54,576 nt of DNA from Verrucomicrobiota bacterium (GCA_019136515.1 JAGVUB010000004.1:1-54576); one strand, 5' to 3'. Numbered from the stretch's first letter, positions 24,289 to 32,739 are shown. Made by a program: numbers and translations. The notes: generated by a model from the sequence alone, not told the origin.

Positions 24289-24948
24289 GTGCACTCCGTC
24301 GTCCATCTCCTCCGCCCGCTCGCGTGGTCGCTGCTGGGCCTTCCCGCCGCCCTCGCCGCCAAATCGCCCATGACACCCGCCCCGTCCTCGCCCACTCCCA
24401 TCCCCCCCGCCGCCTCCGCCGCCACGACGCCGGAATCCTGCGCGATCACCGACCGCTCCGCCTGCGGCCTGCCCTCGCAGGCCGTCATCGACCTGAGCCG
24501 GACCAAGGTCCGCCGCACCGAGGCGGAGTGGCGCGCCCGGCTGGCGCCGCACCAGTACCGGGTCGCCCGCCGGCAGGGCACCGAGCCGCCGTTCGACAAT
24601 GCGTACTGGAACTTCCATGGCAACGGCGTCTTCGTCTGTGTCGGCTGCGAGGCACCGTTGTTCGACTCGCGGCACAAGTTCGACTCCGGCACGGGCTGGC
24701 CCAGCTACTGGCAACCGCTCGAGCCGGCCTTCATCGGCGAGACCACCGACTCCAGCCACGGCATGGTCCGCACCGAGGTGCACTGCGCAGTCTGCGGCTC
24801 GCACCTCGGACATGTTTTCAGCGATGGCCCGCGACCCACCGGACAACGCTACTGCATCAACTCCGCCTCGCTGAAGTTCCTCCCGCGCGCCGAGTACGAG
24901 ACATGGGTGGCGCGGCAGACCACCGGCCAACCCGCGGCGGGGAAATAG
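24289..24948 (+). CDS. msrB: Peptide-methionine (R)-S-oxide reductase MsrB, exported
   Basis: This 219-residue protein has a signal peptide ([17 protein letters not shown]) and a Pro/Ala linker, then the MsrB domain from about residue 65. [11 protein letters not shown] and [14 protein letters not shown] provide the four Cys of the structural zinc site. [13 protein letters not shown] is the family signature, and [11 protein letters not shown] carries the catalytic Cys189. MsrB reduces the R-form of methionine sulfoxide in oxidised proteins. The signal peptide implies periplasmic repair. The start is a GTG. It converges with the sigma-region-4 gene at 25001. Confidence 0.93.
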   Translation: MHSVVHLLRPLAWSLLGLPAALAAKSPMTPAPSSPTPIPPAASAATTPESCAITDRSACGLPSQAVIDLSRTKVRRTEAEWRARLAPHQYRVARRQGTEPPFDNAYWNFHGNGVFVCVGCEAPLFDSRHKFDSGTGWPSYWQPLEPAFIGETTDSSHGMVRTEVHCAVCGSHLGHVFSDGPRPTGQRYCINSASLKFLPRAEYETWVARQTTGQPAAGK

Positions 24949-25000
24949 CCACCGGCGCAATCCAGTGAGCGGGACTGCACCCGCCGAAGCCCCGACCCGG

Positions 25001-25237
25001 TCAGCAGGCCAGCTGCAACTGGAGCCGCCGCAGCGCCTCGTCGTGCATCGTGCGGACCCGAACCTCGTCGACTCCCAACGACCGCCCGATCTCGCGCATC
25101 GTCATCCCCTCGCAATAGGCGAACAACAGCACCAAGCGAGGGAGATGCGGCAGGGCGTTGATCACATCGACCGCATGATCGGTGGCCGCCGTCTGCTGGG
25201 TGACCGCATGAGGGGAAAGGACATCGTTGGTAACCAT
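25001..25237 (-). CDS. Stand-alone sigma-70 region-4-like DNA-binding protein
   Basis: This 78-residue protein contains a sigma region 4 helix-turn-helix: LPHLPRLVLLFAYCEGMTM, then REIGRSLGVDEVRVRTMHDE, then ALRRLQLQL. The layout resembles region 4 of FliA/WhiG-type sigma factors. Regions 1-3 are absent, so it cannot act as a complete sigma factor. It may be a transcription cofactor or a degenerate gene. The ATG at 25237 (MVTNDVLS) was chosen; an upstream in-frame ATG at 25282 would add a Cys/Trp-rich stretch. It is divergent from the glycosyltransferase gene, with 355 bases between starts. Confidence 0.65.
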   Translation of the reverse strand: MVTNDVLSPHAVTQQTAATDHAVDVINALPHLPRLVLLFAYCEGMTMREIGRSLGVDEVRVRTMHDEALRRLQLQLAC

Positions 25238-25592
25238 GTTGCCACGCCATTTGCAGTACGCGTGCCAGCCGCCAAGACACAAACCGCAAGATGCTCGTTA
25301 TCATCGACTAGACGGCGGGAGACCGGGCGTCCCCCGTGTCATGGGTCCCCACCCTCAGCAATTCTTGCCTGGCGCGAGCGGCAGCGGTTTCCGCGAGGCG
25401 ATCCCCTCAGCATCCCGTTGGCACCCGCGACCCGGGCGCGGCAAATTCGTCCCTGTGTTGAGATCCAGAGTGGATGCGTCGCATGCAGCGATGCCGGCCG
25501 CTGGGGTCTCCCCGCTCCGGCCCCACTCACCTTGGGCAGTCGCACGCAGCCCCGGCGGCAATTCCGCCATCCACGCCTCTTCCGTATCGACA
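25238..25592. promoter_or_regulatory. Long divergent control region before sigma-region-4 and glycosyltransferase genes
   Basis: The 355 bases between the two divergent starts contain no convincing reading frame on either strand. The stretch is somewhat less GC-rich around 25260-25300 (CAAACCGCAAGATGCTCGTT) and 25440-25470. It presumably holds both promoters and a 5' leader, but I see no clear consensus boxes. Confidence 0.4.
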
Positions 25593-26744
25593 ATGCACAA
25601 CAGCGCCGCCCGAATCGCGCCAGTGAATCGACGAATCCTACTCCTGTCGTCCGAGCATACCGGTCACGGCCACAAGAGCATCGCGCAGTCGCTCACCACC
25701 TACCTCAACGAACTCGACGCCTCCGTCGAGGTGCGCACCGCCAACGCCTTCGACTTCTTCCCGATCATCGGCACGGCCGTCGAGAAATCCTACATCCCGC
25801 TGATCACGCATGCCCCCTGCCTCTGGGGGCTGTTCTTCGCCCTCTCCCACCGGTTTCCCCGCGTGCTCAACTGGTTCGCGAAGGGGAGCATGGAGGGGCG
25901 CTTCATCGGACTGGTTCGCGAATTCCAGCCGGACCTGATCGTGAGCGTGCACCCCGGCTTCGTCGGCTGCGCCCTCGATCTCCTCCAGAAACACGGGCTG
26001 AAGATCCCCTTCGTCTCGCTCATCGCCGACCTCGTCACCTTCTCCTCGCTCTGGGTCGACAAGCGCAGCACCTGCACCATCAGCCCCACCTCCGAAGCAA
26101 CGGAGATCCTCAAGGCGATGGGCATCCCGGCCGCGGCCATCGCGGAGCTCGGCTTCCCGATCCGCCGCCGTTTCGAGACGCCGCCCGAGGTGTTCGACCG
26201 CCGCCTCGCCCGCCGTCAGGCCGGCGAGCCGCTCGGGATCCTCGTTTTCGCCAACGCCTTCCCGAAGACCCGCACGCGCAAGCTCGTCGCCACCCTGCTC
26301 GGCATCGCCGGCGCCCGCGTCACCGTGATCACCGGACGCGACGACAAGCTGAAGGCCTCGCTCGCCTCCGCGTTCGCCGACCAGGTGGGAACCCGCGTCA
26401 TGCTGCCCGGCTACGTGACCGACATGGAGCGCCACATGGCCGAGAACGATCTGCTCATCACCCGCGCCGGGCCCAACACGCTGCTCGAGTCCGTCAGTTG
26501 CGGCCTGCCGCCGATCATCACCGGACACGTGCCCGGCCAGGAGGCGGGCAACCCGGGCTGGATCGAGAGCCATGGGCTCGGGATCATCAGCCGCCAGATC
26601 CCCGCCTTGCCCGCCGCAATCGCCGACCTGCTCGCCGACAACTCCCGCCGCTGGCGCGAGATCGCCGAACGCCAGCGCCACTACGCCCAACGCGTGGCCG
26701 GCCGCGAGACGGCCGTCTACTTGCTCAAGCTGCTCGGCTCGTAG
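25593..26744 (+). CDS. MGDG-synthase-type glycosyltransferase (GT28 family)
   Basis: This 383-residue protein has the two-domain GT-B fold of monogalactosyldiacylglycerol synthase and related UDP-sugar lipid glycosyltransferases. Residues about 14-160 form the acceptor half (ILLLSSEHTGHGHKSIAQSL, FQPDLIVSVHPGFV). About 200-370 form the nucleotide-sugar half (GILVFANAF, VTVITGRDDKLKA, DLLITRAGPNTLLESVSCGL, PPIITGHVPGQEAGN). The GHGHKS and TRAGPNTLLE strings are typical of this group. The likely role is glycolipid synthesis at the inner leaflet. The TAG stop is provided by a GTAG-led repeat (26741). A PAP2 membrane protein is encoded convergently beyond the repeats. Confidence 0.85.
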   Translation: MHNSAARIAPVNRRILLLSSEHTGHGHKSIAQSLTTYLNELDASVEVRTANAFDFFPIIGTAVEKSYIPLITHAPCLWGLFFALSHRFPRVLNWFAKGSMEGRFIGLVREFQPDLIVSVHPGFVGCALDLLQKHGLKIPFVSLIADLVTFSSLWVDKRSTCTISPTSEATEILKAMGIPAAAIAELGFPIRRRFETPPEVFDRRLARRQAGEPLGILVFANAFPKTRTRKLVATLLGIAGARVTVITGRDDKLKASLASAFADQVGTRVMLPGYVTDMERHMAENDLLITRAGPNTLLESVSCGLPPIITGHVPGQEAGNPGWIESHGLGIISRQIPALPAAIADLLADNSRRWREIAERQRHYAQRVAGRETAVYLLKLLGS

Positions 26745-27046
26745 GTCCAGTCTCCGACTGGACCCCCTCGGCTCCACCCATTCCCTGCGCTCCGCGCACC
26801 TCGCGATCGCCCACGCCGGCAGCTCCGGCCCGAGCCCAGCGCGACCGGTCGAAGACCGGTCCTACTTCGTCCAGTCCACCGTAGGTCCAGTCTCCGACTG
26901 GACCCCCTCGGCTCCGCTCCGCCCCTACGCTCCGCGCTCGCCCTCGCGTTGGCCCGCGCACCTCGCACTGGGCCACCCCTTGCACCCGAGACCACGTCGG
27001 TGCTTCCGGTCCATGCCCAGCGCGACCGGTCGAAGACCGGTCCTAC
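26741..27046. repeat. Two tandem REPIN-like units of GTAG-led repeats (family B)
   Basis: Copies at 26741-26764 and 26881-26904 are identical (GTAGGTCCAGTCTCCGAC then TGGACC). Their inverted partners at 26843-26865 and 27024-27046 read GACCGGTCGAAG then ACCGGTCCTAC. Each unit begins with CCCCCTCGGCTCC after the left element and ends TTCGTC after the right one. The units are thus a tandem duplication of a whole repeat pair, about 140 and 170 bases long. The first copy supplies the stop codon of the glycosyltransferase gene. Confidence 0.8.
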
Positions 27047-27057
27047 TTCGTCGGCCG

Positions 27058-27786
27058 CTACTCCTTCTCCTCGATCGCGACCTCGGCGAGCGCGACCTCG
27101 GTCTCCGGCTCCGCCGCCGGCCGCGGCTCCCGGAAATACTGCACCGCGCGACCGAGCAGATCGTGGCGCATGATCGCGAGGTAGAGCACCCAGGCGAAGG
27201 CGAGCCCGCAGATCACATCGATGATCGAGTGCTGCTTCACCAGCACCGTCGAGGCGATGATCACGACGTTCAGCACGAGGTTCACCAGCTGGAAAACCCG
27301 CCGGCCGGACAACCACTGATCCCGCTTCAACGCGAGGTACACCGCCATCGAGTCGATGACGTGCATGCTTGGGTTCGAGTTGGTCGGCGTGTCCACACTG
27401 TAGAGCCAGCGGATCAAGTCGTAATGCCAGCCCTCGCCGAGCGCCGCCAACGCGGGCCGCAGGTTCTGGCCGTTGGGCCAGAGGAGATAGATGCCGTAGC
27501 TCACACCCATCCCGATGTAGAGAAAGAGCATGAGCTGCACGAAACCCTTGGGGTTGGTGAATCCCAAGTAGATGATCGCCCCGGCGATCTGGAGATACCA
27601 GAACAGGTACGGATAGATCGCGGCCGGCACGAACGGGATGTAGTCGTCGGCCGGCAGGTACATGAGGTACTTCGCCACCGGCACCGCGTGCTCCACGTAC
27701 TGAAACCCCCAGAAGTACAGGGGGTAGATCAGCAGGATGAGCAGATGGCGGTGCCTGCGGAGAAAGCTATGGGACCGTTCGGTCAT
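27058..27786 (-). CDS. PAP2-superfamily membrane phosphatase/phosphotransferase
   Basis: This 242-residue integral membrane protein has about six helices. The phosphatase signature is split as usual: NSNPSMHVIDS (PSxH-type motif) and TVLVKQHSIIDVICG (late His and Asp). The family dephosphorylates lipid phosphates or moves phospho-head groups, for example inositol phosphorylceramide synthase-like enzymes. The cytoplasmic tail is acidic (EPETEVALAEVAIEEKE). The ATG at 27786 starts MTERSHSF just before the first helix. It converges on the glycosyltransferase gene across repeats, which fits a role in membrane lipid modification, though this is inference. Confidence 0.82.
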   Translation of the reverse strand: MTERSHSFLRRHRHLLILLIYPLYFWGFQYVEHAVPVAKYLMYLPADDYIPFVPAAIYPYLFWYLQIAGAIIYLGFTNPKGFVQLMLFLYIGMGVSYGIYLLWPNGQNLRPALAALGEGWHYDLIRWLYSVDTPTNSNPSMHVIDSMAVYLALKRDQWLSGRRVFQLVNLVLNVVIIASTVLVKQHSIIDVICGLAFAWVLYLAIMRHDLLGRAVQYFREPRPAAEPETEVALAEVAIEEKE

Positions 27787-28235
27787 CGGGTTCGCCCCAG
27801 ATGCGTAACAGAGGCGGATCGGTCCCGACAATCCCGGTTTCCGGGAATCTCGCGGGCCAGCCGCGCCTGGGCCGGGCACCAGCACCGGAACGGGCCGCGG
27901 GGCATGTCACGCCTGCGCGTGGGGCGGCGCTTCAGCCCGCCCCGCCCGGCTCCGCCCCCGCGTCCGACGCGCGAAACCCGGCACCAGGTCGCCCTGAAGG
28001 GACGACCTACGAAGACACCGCGCCCCGCAGCGTTTCGGCCCGCGGGGCGCGAGAACTGATCGCGGGTCTAGCGACCGGCGCCACGTAGCTGGGCGGCGGA
28101 GCCGCTCAGCCAAAGGCGGGAGCGATACCCGCGGCGGCTGAACGCCTGCGTCGTCCAACTACGGGCGGCATCGGAACAGCCACGGAGGCTGAATGGCTTC
28201 GCCATCCAGCTACGGCGAAAGCGGCGCAGCGAGCC
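27787..28235. other. Intergenic region rich in palindromic repeats
   Basis: These 449 bases hold no convincing gene. They contain a CTTCAGC-type element near 27926; a GTAG-led element on the minus strand near 27989-28011 (GTAGGTCGTCCCTTCAGG); a 9-bp stem hairpin at 28020-28050; and three family-A repeats at 28085-28110 (plus), 28137-28162 and 28188-28213 (minus). It follows the pgm gene and precedes the PAP2 gene, both on the minus strand. Confidence 0.6.
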
Positions 28236-30200
28236 TCAGCCTTCGGCGCGCTTCGCAGCGTCGGCCTCGACCTGCTGGCGGAGTTCCTCAAGGGCGGCCT
28301 TGGTCGCGGCCTTCACCTCGGCGAGGACCTTGGCGTTCTTCACCTTCGCCTGGCCGAAGAGGTAGAATTTGATCTTCGGCTCGGTGCCGGAGCCGCGCAC
28401 GGCGTAGTTGAAGCCGTTGGCGAGCGTCACGATGTAGAGGTCCTGCGCCGGGATCAGCTCGCCGTCGGCGTCCTTGATCTTCTCGCGGCCGAAGTCGCGG
28501 AACTTCGTGACCTTGAGCTTGCCGAAGGCCTTCGGCGGCGACTTGCGGTACGAGGCGAGGATCTTCGCGATCTTCGCGGCGCCGGCGGCGCCCTCGTAGT
28601 AGATGTTGCCGACCGTCTCGGTGTAGAACCCGAACTTGAGGTAGATGCCGTCGAGGTACTGCGTGATGCTCTTGCCGGCCTTCTTGGCCGCGGCGGCGAG
28701 CTCGCAGAAGATGAGGCAGGCGGCGTTGCCGTCCTTGTCGCGCACGGTGTCGGTCGCGAGGTAGCCGTAGCTCTCCTCGCCGCCGAAGACGTAGAACGTG
28801 CTGTAGTCGAGGAGCAACTCCGCGCGGATCTCCGGCGAGGTGGCGTCGTAGTCGAGGGCGACGCCCTCGGTCTCGAAGAGCTTCGCCTTCATCTCGGCCT
28901 CGTAGCCGGCGATCTTGGCGCCGATCCACTTGAAGCCGGTGAGGGTGTTGATGACCTTCAGGCCGTGCGCGTGGCCGATGGCGTCCTGCAGCTGCGAGGT
29001 GACGAAGGTCTTGATGAGCGCGGCGCGCTTGGTGCCCTTCTTCGGGAGCACGCCGAGCTTCTTCATCGCCGAGATACGGTACTCGGCCAGCAGCGCGCCG
29101 ATCTGGTTGCCGGTGAGCAGCACCATCTCGCCCTTGTCGTCGCGCACCGCGACGCCCATGCGGTCGCAGTCCGGATCGGTCGCCATGACGACGTCCGCCT
29201 TCGTCTTCTTCGCGAGCTCGACGGCCATCGCGAGCGTGGGTGCATTCTCGGGATTCGGCGACTTCACGGTCGGGAAGCGCGGGTCGAACTCGAGCTGTTC
29301 CTGCACCGCCGAGACCTTCACGCCGAAGCGCCTGAGCAACGGCAGCGTGGCGACGGCGCCGGTGCCGTGCACGTTGGTGAACACGACCTTCAGCTTGGAA
29401 CCCTTGAAGACGTCCGGATCGATCACCGCGGCAGCGGCGGCCTCGAGGTAGGCGCTGTCGGCGCCGGCGCCGAGGGTGACGACGGCATCCAGTTTCTTGG
29501 TGAAGAACTTGGCCACCTCGGCCCAGGCCACGTTGTCGACCTGGCCGATGATGCCCTTGTCGTGCGGGGGCACGACCTGGCCGCCGTCGCCGAAGTAGAC
29601 CTTGTAGCCATTGTCGTGGGGCGGGTTGTGGCTGGCGGTGATGACGATGCCGGCCGAGGCCTTGAGGTAACGCACCGAGAAGCTGAGCTGCGGCGTGGAG
29701 CGCGGGCCGTCGAAGATGAAGGCCTGACCGCCGAGCTGCGCCCACGTGGACGCGGCGAGCTCGCAGAAGTGGCGCGAGAAGTGGCGCACGTCGTGGGCGA
29801 TCACCAGACGCGGCAGGTCGTAGCTGCCGGCGGTGCAGAGATACTGCTGCGTGTAGCGGAAGAGGCCGATCGTCGCGCGCACGACGGTGAAATCGTTGAG
29901 CACGTTGCAGCCCACGGCCGGATGCTCGGGCGAGCCCTGCGCGCTGAGCGTGCCGATCTCGGCGGCGGCGGAGGCCTTGCCGATCGTGCGGCCGCGCATG
30001 CCGCCGGTGCCGAACTCGAGCGTGCGGTAGAAACGGTCGTTGAGCTCGGGCCATTGCTCCTTGGCGACGAGTTCCTCGATGGCGGCGCGCGCCCAATCGG
30101 GCAGGAAGCTGCCGCCCAGCCAGGTGCGGAGATTCTGCGCGGTGCTCGGGAGGATCAGGCCGGCCTGCTCGGCCGCGGCGATGGAATCGATCGTGCTCAT
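28236..30200 (-). CDS. pgm: Phosphoglucomutase (alpha-D-phosphohexomutase superfamily)
   Basis: This 654-residue enzyme interconverts glucose 1-phosphate and glucose 6-phosphate. The four superfamily sites are all visible. The phosphoserine loop is ITASHNPPHDNGYK, with Ser190 as the phosphorylated residue. The metal loop is DPDCDRMGV, the sugar loop is GGEESYGY, and the phosphate-binding loop is RGSGTEPKIKF. An N-terminal extension of about 60 residues is normal for the long PgcA-like subgroup. Tail residues are charged (QQVEADAAKRAEG). It lies 60 bases downstream of the UDP-sugar pyrophosphorylase gene, so the pair can turn hexose phosphate into UDP-sugar. Confidence 0.93.
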   Translation of the reverse strand: MSTIDSIAAAEQAGLILPSTAQNLRTWLGGSFLPDWARAAIEELVAKEQWPELNDRFYRTLEFGTGGMRGRTIGKASAAAEIGTLSAQGSPEHPAVGCNVLNDFTVVRATIGLFRYTQQYLCTAGSYDLPRLVIAHDVRHFSRHFCELAASTWAQLGGQAFIFDGPRSTPQLSFSVRYLKASAGIVITASHNPPHDNGYKVYFGDGGQVVPPHDKGIIGQVDNVAWAEVAKFFTKKLDAVVTLGAGADSAYLEAAAAAVIDPDVFKGSKLKVVFTNVHGTGAVATLPLLRRFGVKVSAVQEQLEFDPRFPTVKSPNPENAPTLAMAVELAKKTKADVVMATDPDCDRMGVAVRDDKGEMVLLTGNQIGALLAEYRISAMKKLGVLPKKGTKRAALIKTFVTSQLQDAIGHAHGLKVINTLTGFKWIGAKIAGYEAEMKAKLFETEGVALDYDATSPEIRAELLLDYSTFYVFGGEESYGYLATDTVRDKDGNAACLIFCELAAAAKKAGKSITQYLDGIYLKFGFYTETVGNIYYEGAAGAAKIAKILASYRKSPPKAFGKLKVTKFRDFGREKIKDADGELIPAQDLYIVTLANGFNYAVRGSGTEPKIKFYLFGQAKVKNAKVLAEVKAATKAALEELRQQVEADAAKRAEG

Positions 30201-30260
30201 GGTGTGCTACGTTTTCGGAGTTGGGGGGAGAAGGTCAGGTGGGTGGGGAACGCGGTGCGC

Positions 30261-31682
30261 TCAGCCGAGCGTCAGCCCAGCGGCGATGGCGGGTTTGGTT
30301 TTCAACGCGGCCCAGGCGGCGCGGAAGCTCGGCTCGTCGTCGCCGAACAGCGGCGACACTTCGAGCGCGAACGGCGGCAGGCCCGTCGCATCGGCGGGCA
30401 CGGTGGCGCCGGCGGCGCGCAGCCAGCGCACGACCTGCCGGAGCTGGGCGTCGCGGCAGGTCTGCGGCGAGTCGACGCCCTCGGCGTTCTTCACCGGACT
30501 GAAGTCGTCGGCGCGCGGCGCCTCGATGGTGACGGCGTTCCTGGCGAACGGCAGCGCGTCGAAGACGAACATCTCGAACTTCACGCCGTTGGCCTTCGCG
30601 GGCTTCACCGGCGTGCCCGCGACGTCGATGCAGGGGACCTTCTTGTCGGCGCGGTGGAACGGCAGGGCGTCGTCGCCCTTGGCCAAACGCTCGATGAACG
30701 AGCGACTGAAGACGTGGATCGCGACGGAGCCGGCGATGAAGCGCAGGCGGCCGGTGGCGCTGTCGACCTCGCGCTGGCGGTCCATCGGCAGGTCGGAATA
30801 TTCGACCACGAGCAACTTGCCGCGCTGGCGGCAGAAGTGACCGACCTTCTCCTCCGGGTAGGCCTTCGGGATCATCTTGCTCGACATCTCGGCGCCGGCG
30901 CGGAGGTGGAAGCCGATGAACGTCGGGTCGACGCAGCGCACGAGCGGGTTGTCGACCTGGAAGTAGCTAAGGACGTCGATGCCCTCGCGGCGCATGATCT
31001 CCAACGCACCGCTACGATCGAGCGCGCGCAGCGAGCCGCCGTGGCCGTCGGGGCTCATCGCGATCGAGGACTTCGTCTCGAGGATGATCTTCCCGTCGAA
31101 ATCCACCGCCGGCATACGGCCCTGGCGGAAGAAGTGCACGCGGTCGGCGCCGAGGCCGAAGAAGTTGTTCTCGACGAAGAACCCCTCGGTCGCCGCGTGG
31201 TTCGCGTGGCTGGTCATGATGAACCAGTGCAGCGGTTTCCCGTAGCGGCGGCCGGCGGCGAGGATCTTCTCGGCGAAGACCTGGAAGAGCGATTTCCGCA
31301 AAACCGGCGTGACCCTGAACGTGCCCTTCGGCCCGTCGTAGCCGAGGCGCGTCCCCTGCCCGCCCGCGACGACGAACGCCGCCACGCGCCCGGCGCGCAG
31401 CGCGTCCTCGCCGAGGCGGCGGGCCTCGGCCCACTCGGCGGCGTTGCCACCGTTCTCCGGCAGCGGCGCGTACGGCGCCGGCTCGAGGTCGGTGAGGTCG
31501 ACCGCGGCGCCGCTACTGCTGCGCACGAGCGTTTCGGTGAGGCGCGCGATCTCGGCGAGATCGATCTCGGCCGCCTGGGCGGCGAGCTGCGCCCGGTCGG
31601 CGGCGGAAAGTTCGTTCCAGAACCGGAAGACGTGGCCTTGGCCGGCCTGGTTGAAGGACTCGATCAACTGGGCGGTTTCCAT
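30261..31682 (-). CDS. UDP-sugar pyrophosphorylase (eukaryotic-type UAP/UGP family)
   Basis: This 473-residue nucleotidyltransferase makes UDP-GlcNAc or UDP-glucose from UTP and sugar 1-phosphate. FVVAGGQGTRLGYDGPKG is the UTP-binding signature, and TSHANHAATEGFF, SYFQVDNPLV and NGVKFEMFVFDALPFA follow in the order found in eukaryotic UAP1 (the last is the C-terminal UAP hallmark). The adjacent phosphoglucomutase argues for UDP-glucose, while the UAP-like motifs argue for UDP-GlcNAc. The ATG at 31682 gives METAQLIESF; an upstream in-frame stretch has no start as good. It probably forms an operon with pgm. Confidence 0.87.
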   Translation of the reverse strand: METAQLIESFNQAGQGHVFRFWNELSAADRAQLAAQAAEIDLAEIARLTETLVRSSSGAAVDLTDLEPAPYAPLPENGGNAAEWAEARRLGEDALRAGRVAAFVVAGGQGTRLGYDGPKGTFRVTPVLRKSLFQVFAEKILAAGRRYGKPLHWFIMTSHANHAATEGFFVENNFFGLGADRVHFFRQGRMPAVDFDGKIILETKSSIAMSPDGHGGSLRALDRSGALEIMRREGIDVLSYFQVDNPLVRCVDPTFIGFHLRAGAEMSSKMIPKAYPEEKVGHFCRQRGKLLVVEYSDLPMDRQREVDSATGRLRFIAGSVAIHVFSRSFIERLAKGDDALPFHRADKKVPCIDVAGTPVKPAKANGVKFEMFVFDALPFARNAVTIEAPRADDFSPVKNAEGVDSPQTCRDAQLRQVVRWLRAAGATVPADATGLPPFALEVSPLFGDDEPSFRAAWAALKTKPAIAAGLTLG

Positions 31683-32029
31683 GGGATGGGAAGGCGGCAA
31701 GCGTCGCCAAGGCCCCCGACCGCGCAACGGCAAAGTGGCCGCGCCACGGAGGTGTTGCTTGAGCGGGATTGCTGGATGGCTGAATCGCTTCGGGATCCAG
31801 CTACGCGGAGCAACTCCTCGTAGCTGGACGACGAAGTCGTTCAGCAAAAACTTGAACCGGCCCGCCGAGCGCTGAGTCGCTGCACGATTCAGCTACCTCC
31901 GGAGTAGCTGGACGACGAAGTCGTTCAGCCGGCCTTATCACGCCCTCGTCAGCGCCAAACTGCTGAACCGCAGCGCAGTCCAGCTACTTGCCGCTTGCCG
32001 GCGCTCGCCCCTCGGATTGCGTCCCGCAC
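31683..32029. repeat. Five alternating family-A REP elements upstream of the RAYT gene
   Basis: Copies lie at 31779-31804 (minus), 31820-31845 (plus), 31871-31896 (minus), 31904-31929 (plus) and 31962-31987 (minus). The consensus is 26 bases long. It starts GTAGCTGGA, has a hairpin core GACGACGAAGTCGTTC and ends AGC. Orientation alternates, giving inverted pairs. No gene occupies this 347-base gap. Confidence 0.85.
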
Positions 32030-32611
32030 ATGCCGCACGACTACCTCCGTCGCCTGGCCACCGCGAACTACCGAGGCACCGCCGCCGTGCACTGGAGTAT
32101 GACAATCGCCGGGCGAAGGACCGGCTGGCTCGACACCGCACACCACGCCGCCGTGCGCGAACTGCTGCTGCACACGCTCGCCCGCTACCACCTCGCCTGC
32201 CCCGCCTACTGCCTGATGCCCGACCACGGCCATTTTCTCTGGCTCGGGACCTCCCCGTCCGCCGACCAGCGGAAGGCGGCAGCATTCTTCCGCCGGCACT
32301 GGAATCTCCTGCTTCGCGCCAAAGGCTGCGAACTCCAGCTTCAGGGCTACGACCACGTCTTGCGCGAGGAGGAGCGCAAACGCGGCGCCTTCGCATCCGT
32401 CGCCACGTACATTCTGGAAAATCCGGTTCGCGCCAAATTGAAGGATGACTGGCGCGCTTATCCTTTCTCGGGCGCAGTGGTGGTCGGGCAACCCGAGCTC
32501 AACCCGCACGCCGCAGACTTCTGGGAGCGATTCTGGCGGCACTGGAATTCCCTGATCGAACCGGGGGCTGGCCAATCCGTGATCAACACACCGCAGAGCA
32601 TAGAAGGCTGA
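32030..32611 (+). CDS. REP-associated tyrosine transposase (RAYT, Y1 family)
   Basis: This 193-residue protein is an IS200/IS605-like Y1 transposase domesticated as a RAYT. CLMPDHGHFLWLG holds the metal-binding HUH motif (His66-Gly-His68), and FASVATYILENPVRAKL holds the catalytic Tyr127, with the family-typical NPVRA. EEERKRGAF is also characteristic. No transposon ends or partner tnpB are present. Eight family-A REP elements with a 5' GTAG surround it, five upstream and three downstream. The GTAG tetranucleotide matches what is known of the E. coli RAYT recognition sequence. The ATG at 32030 (MPHDYLRR) fits other RAYTs; a TTG at 31988 would overlap a REP. Confidence 0.9.
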   Translation: MPHDYLRRLATANYRGTAAVHWSMTIAGRRTGWLDTAHHAAVRELLLHTLARYHLACPAYCLMPDHGHFLWLGTSPSADQRKAAAFFRRHWNLLLRAKGCELQLQGYDHVLREEERKRGAFASVATYILENPVRAKLKDDWRAYPFSGAVVVGQPELNPHAADFWERFWRHWNSLIEPGAGQSVINTPQSIEG

Positions 32612-32730
32612 ACCGCTGCGCGATCCAGCTACGCGGAAAGCCCATCGTAGCTGGACGACGAAGTCGTTCAGCCGGCCCTTGGTGCTGATGCCGTAGCCCA
32701 GAAGGCTGAATGACTTCGTCATCCAGCTAC
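32607..32730. repeat. Three family-A REP elements downstream of the RAYT gene
   Basis: Copies at 32607-32632 (minus), 32647-32672 (plus) and 32705-32730 (minus). The first overlaps the RAYT stop codon TGA (32609-32611). The third ends 10 bases before the stop codon of the GH95 gene. Confidence 0.85.
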
Positions 32731-32739
32731 GGGCCCGAC

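Noticed and set aside
28965..31823. Plus-strand frame of 952 codons opposite pgm and the UDP-sugar pyrophosphorylase gene
   Set aside because: Spans two real genes antisense and shows no domain.
32030..32611. Complete IS200/IS605 insertion sequence
   Set aside because: The transposase has RAYT hallmarks, no IS ends or tnpB are seen, and the flanks are REP elements, so it is a domesticated single-copy gene.
31779..32730. CRISPR array
   Set aside because: Repeat units alternate in orientation, vary in spacing and surround a RAYT gene; no cas genes. They are REP elements.
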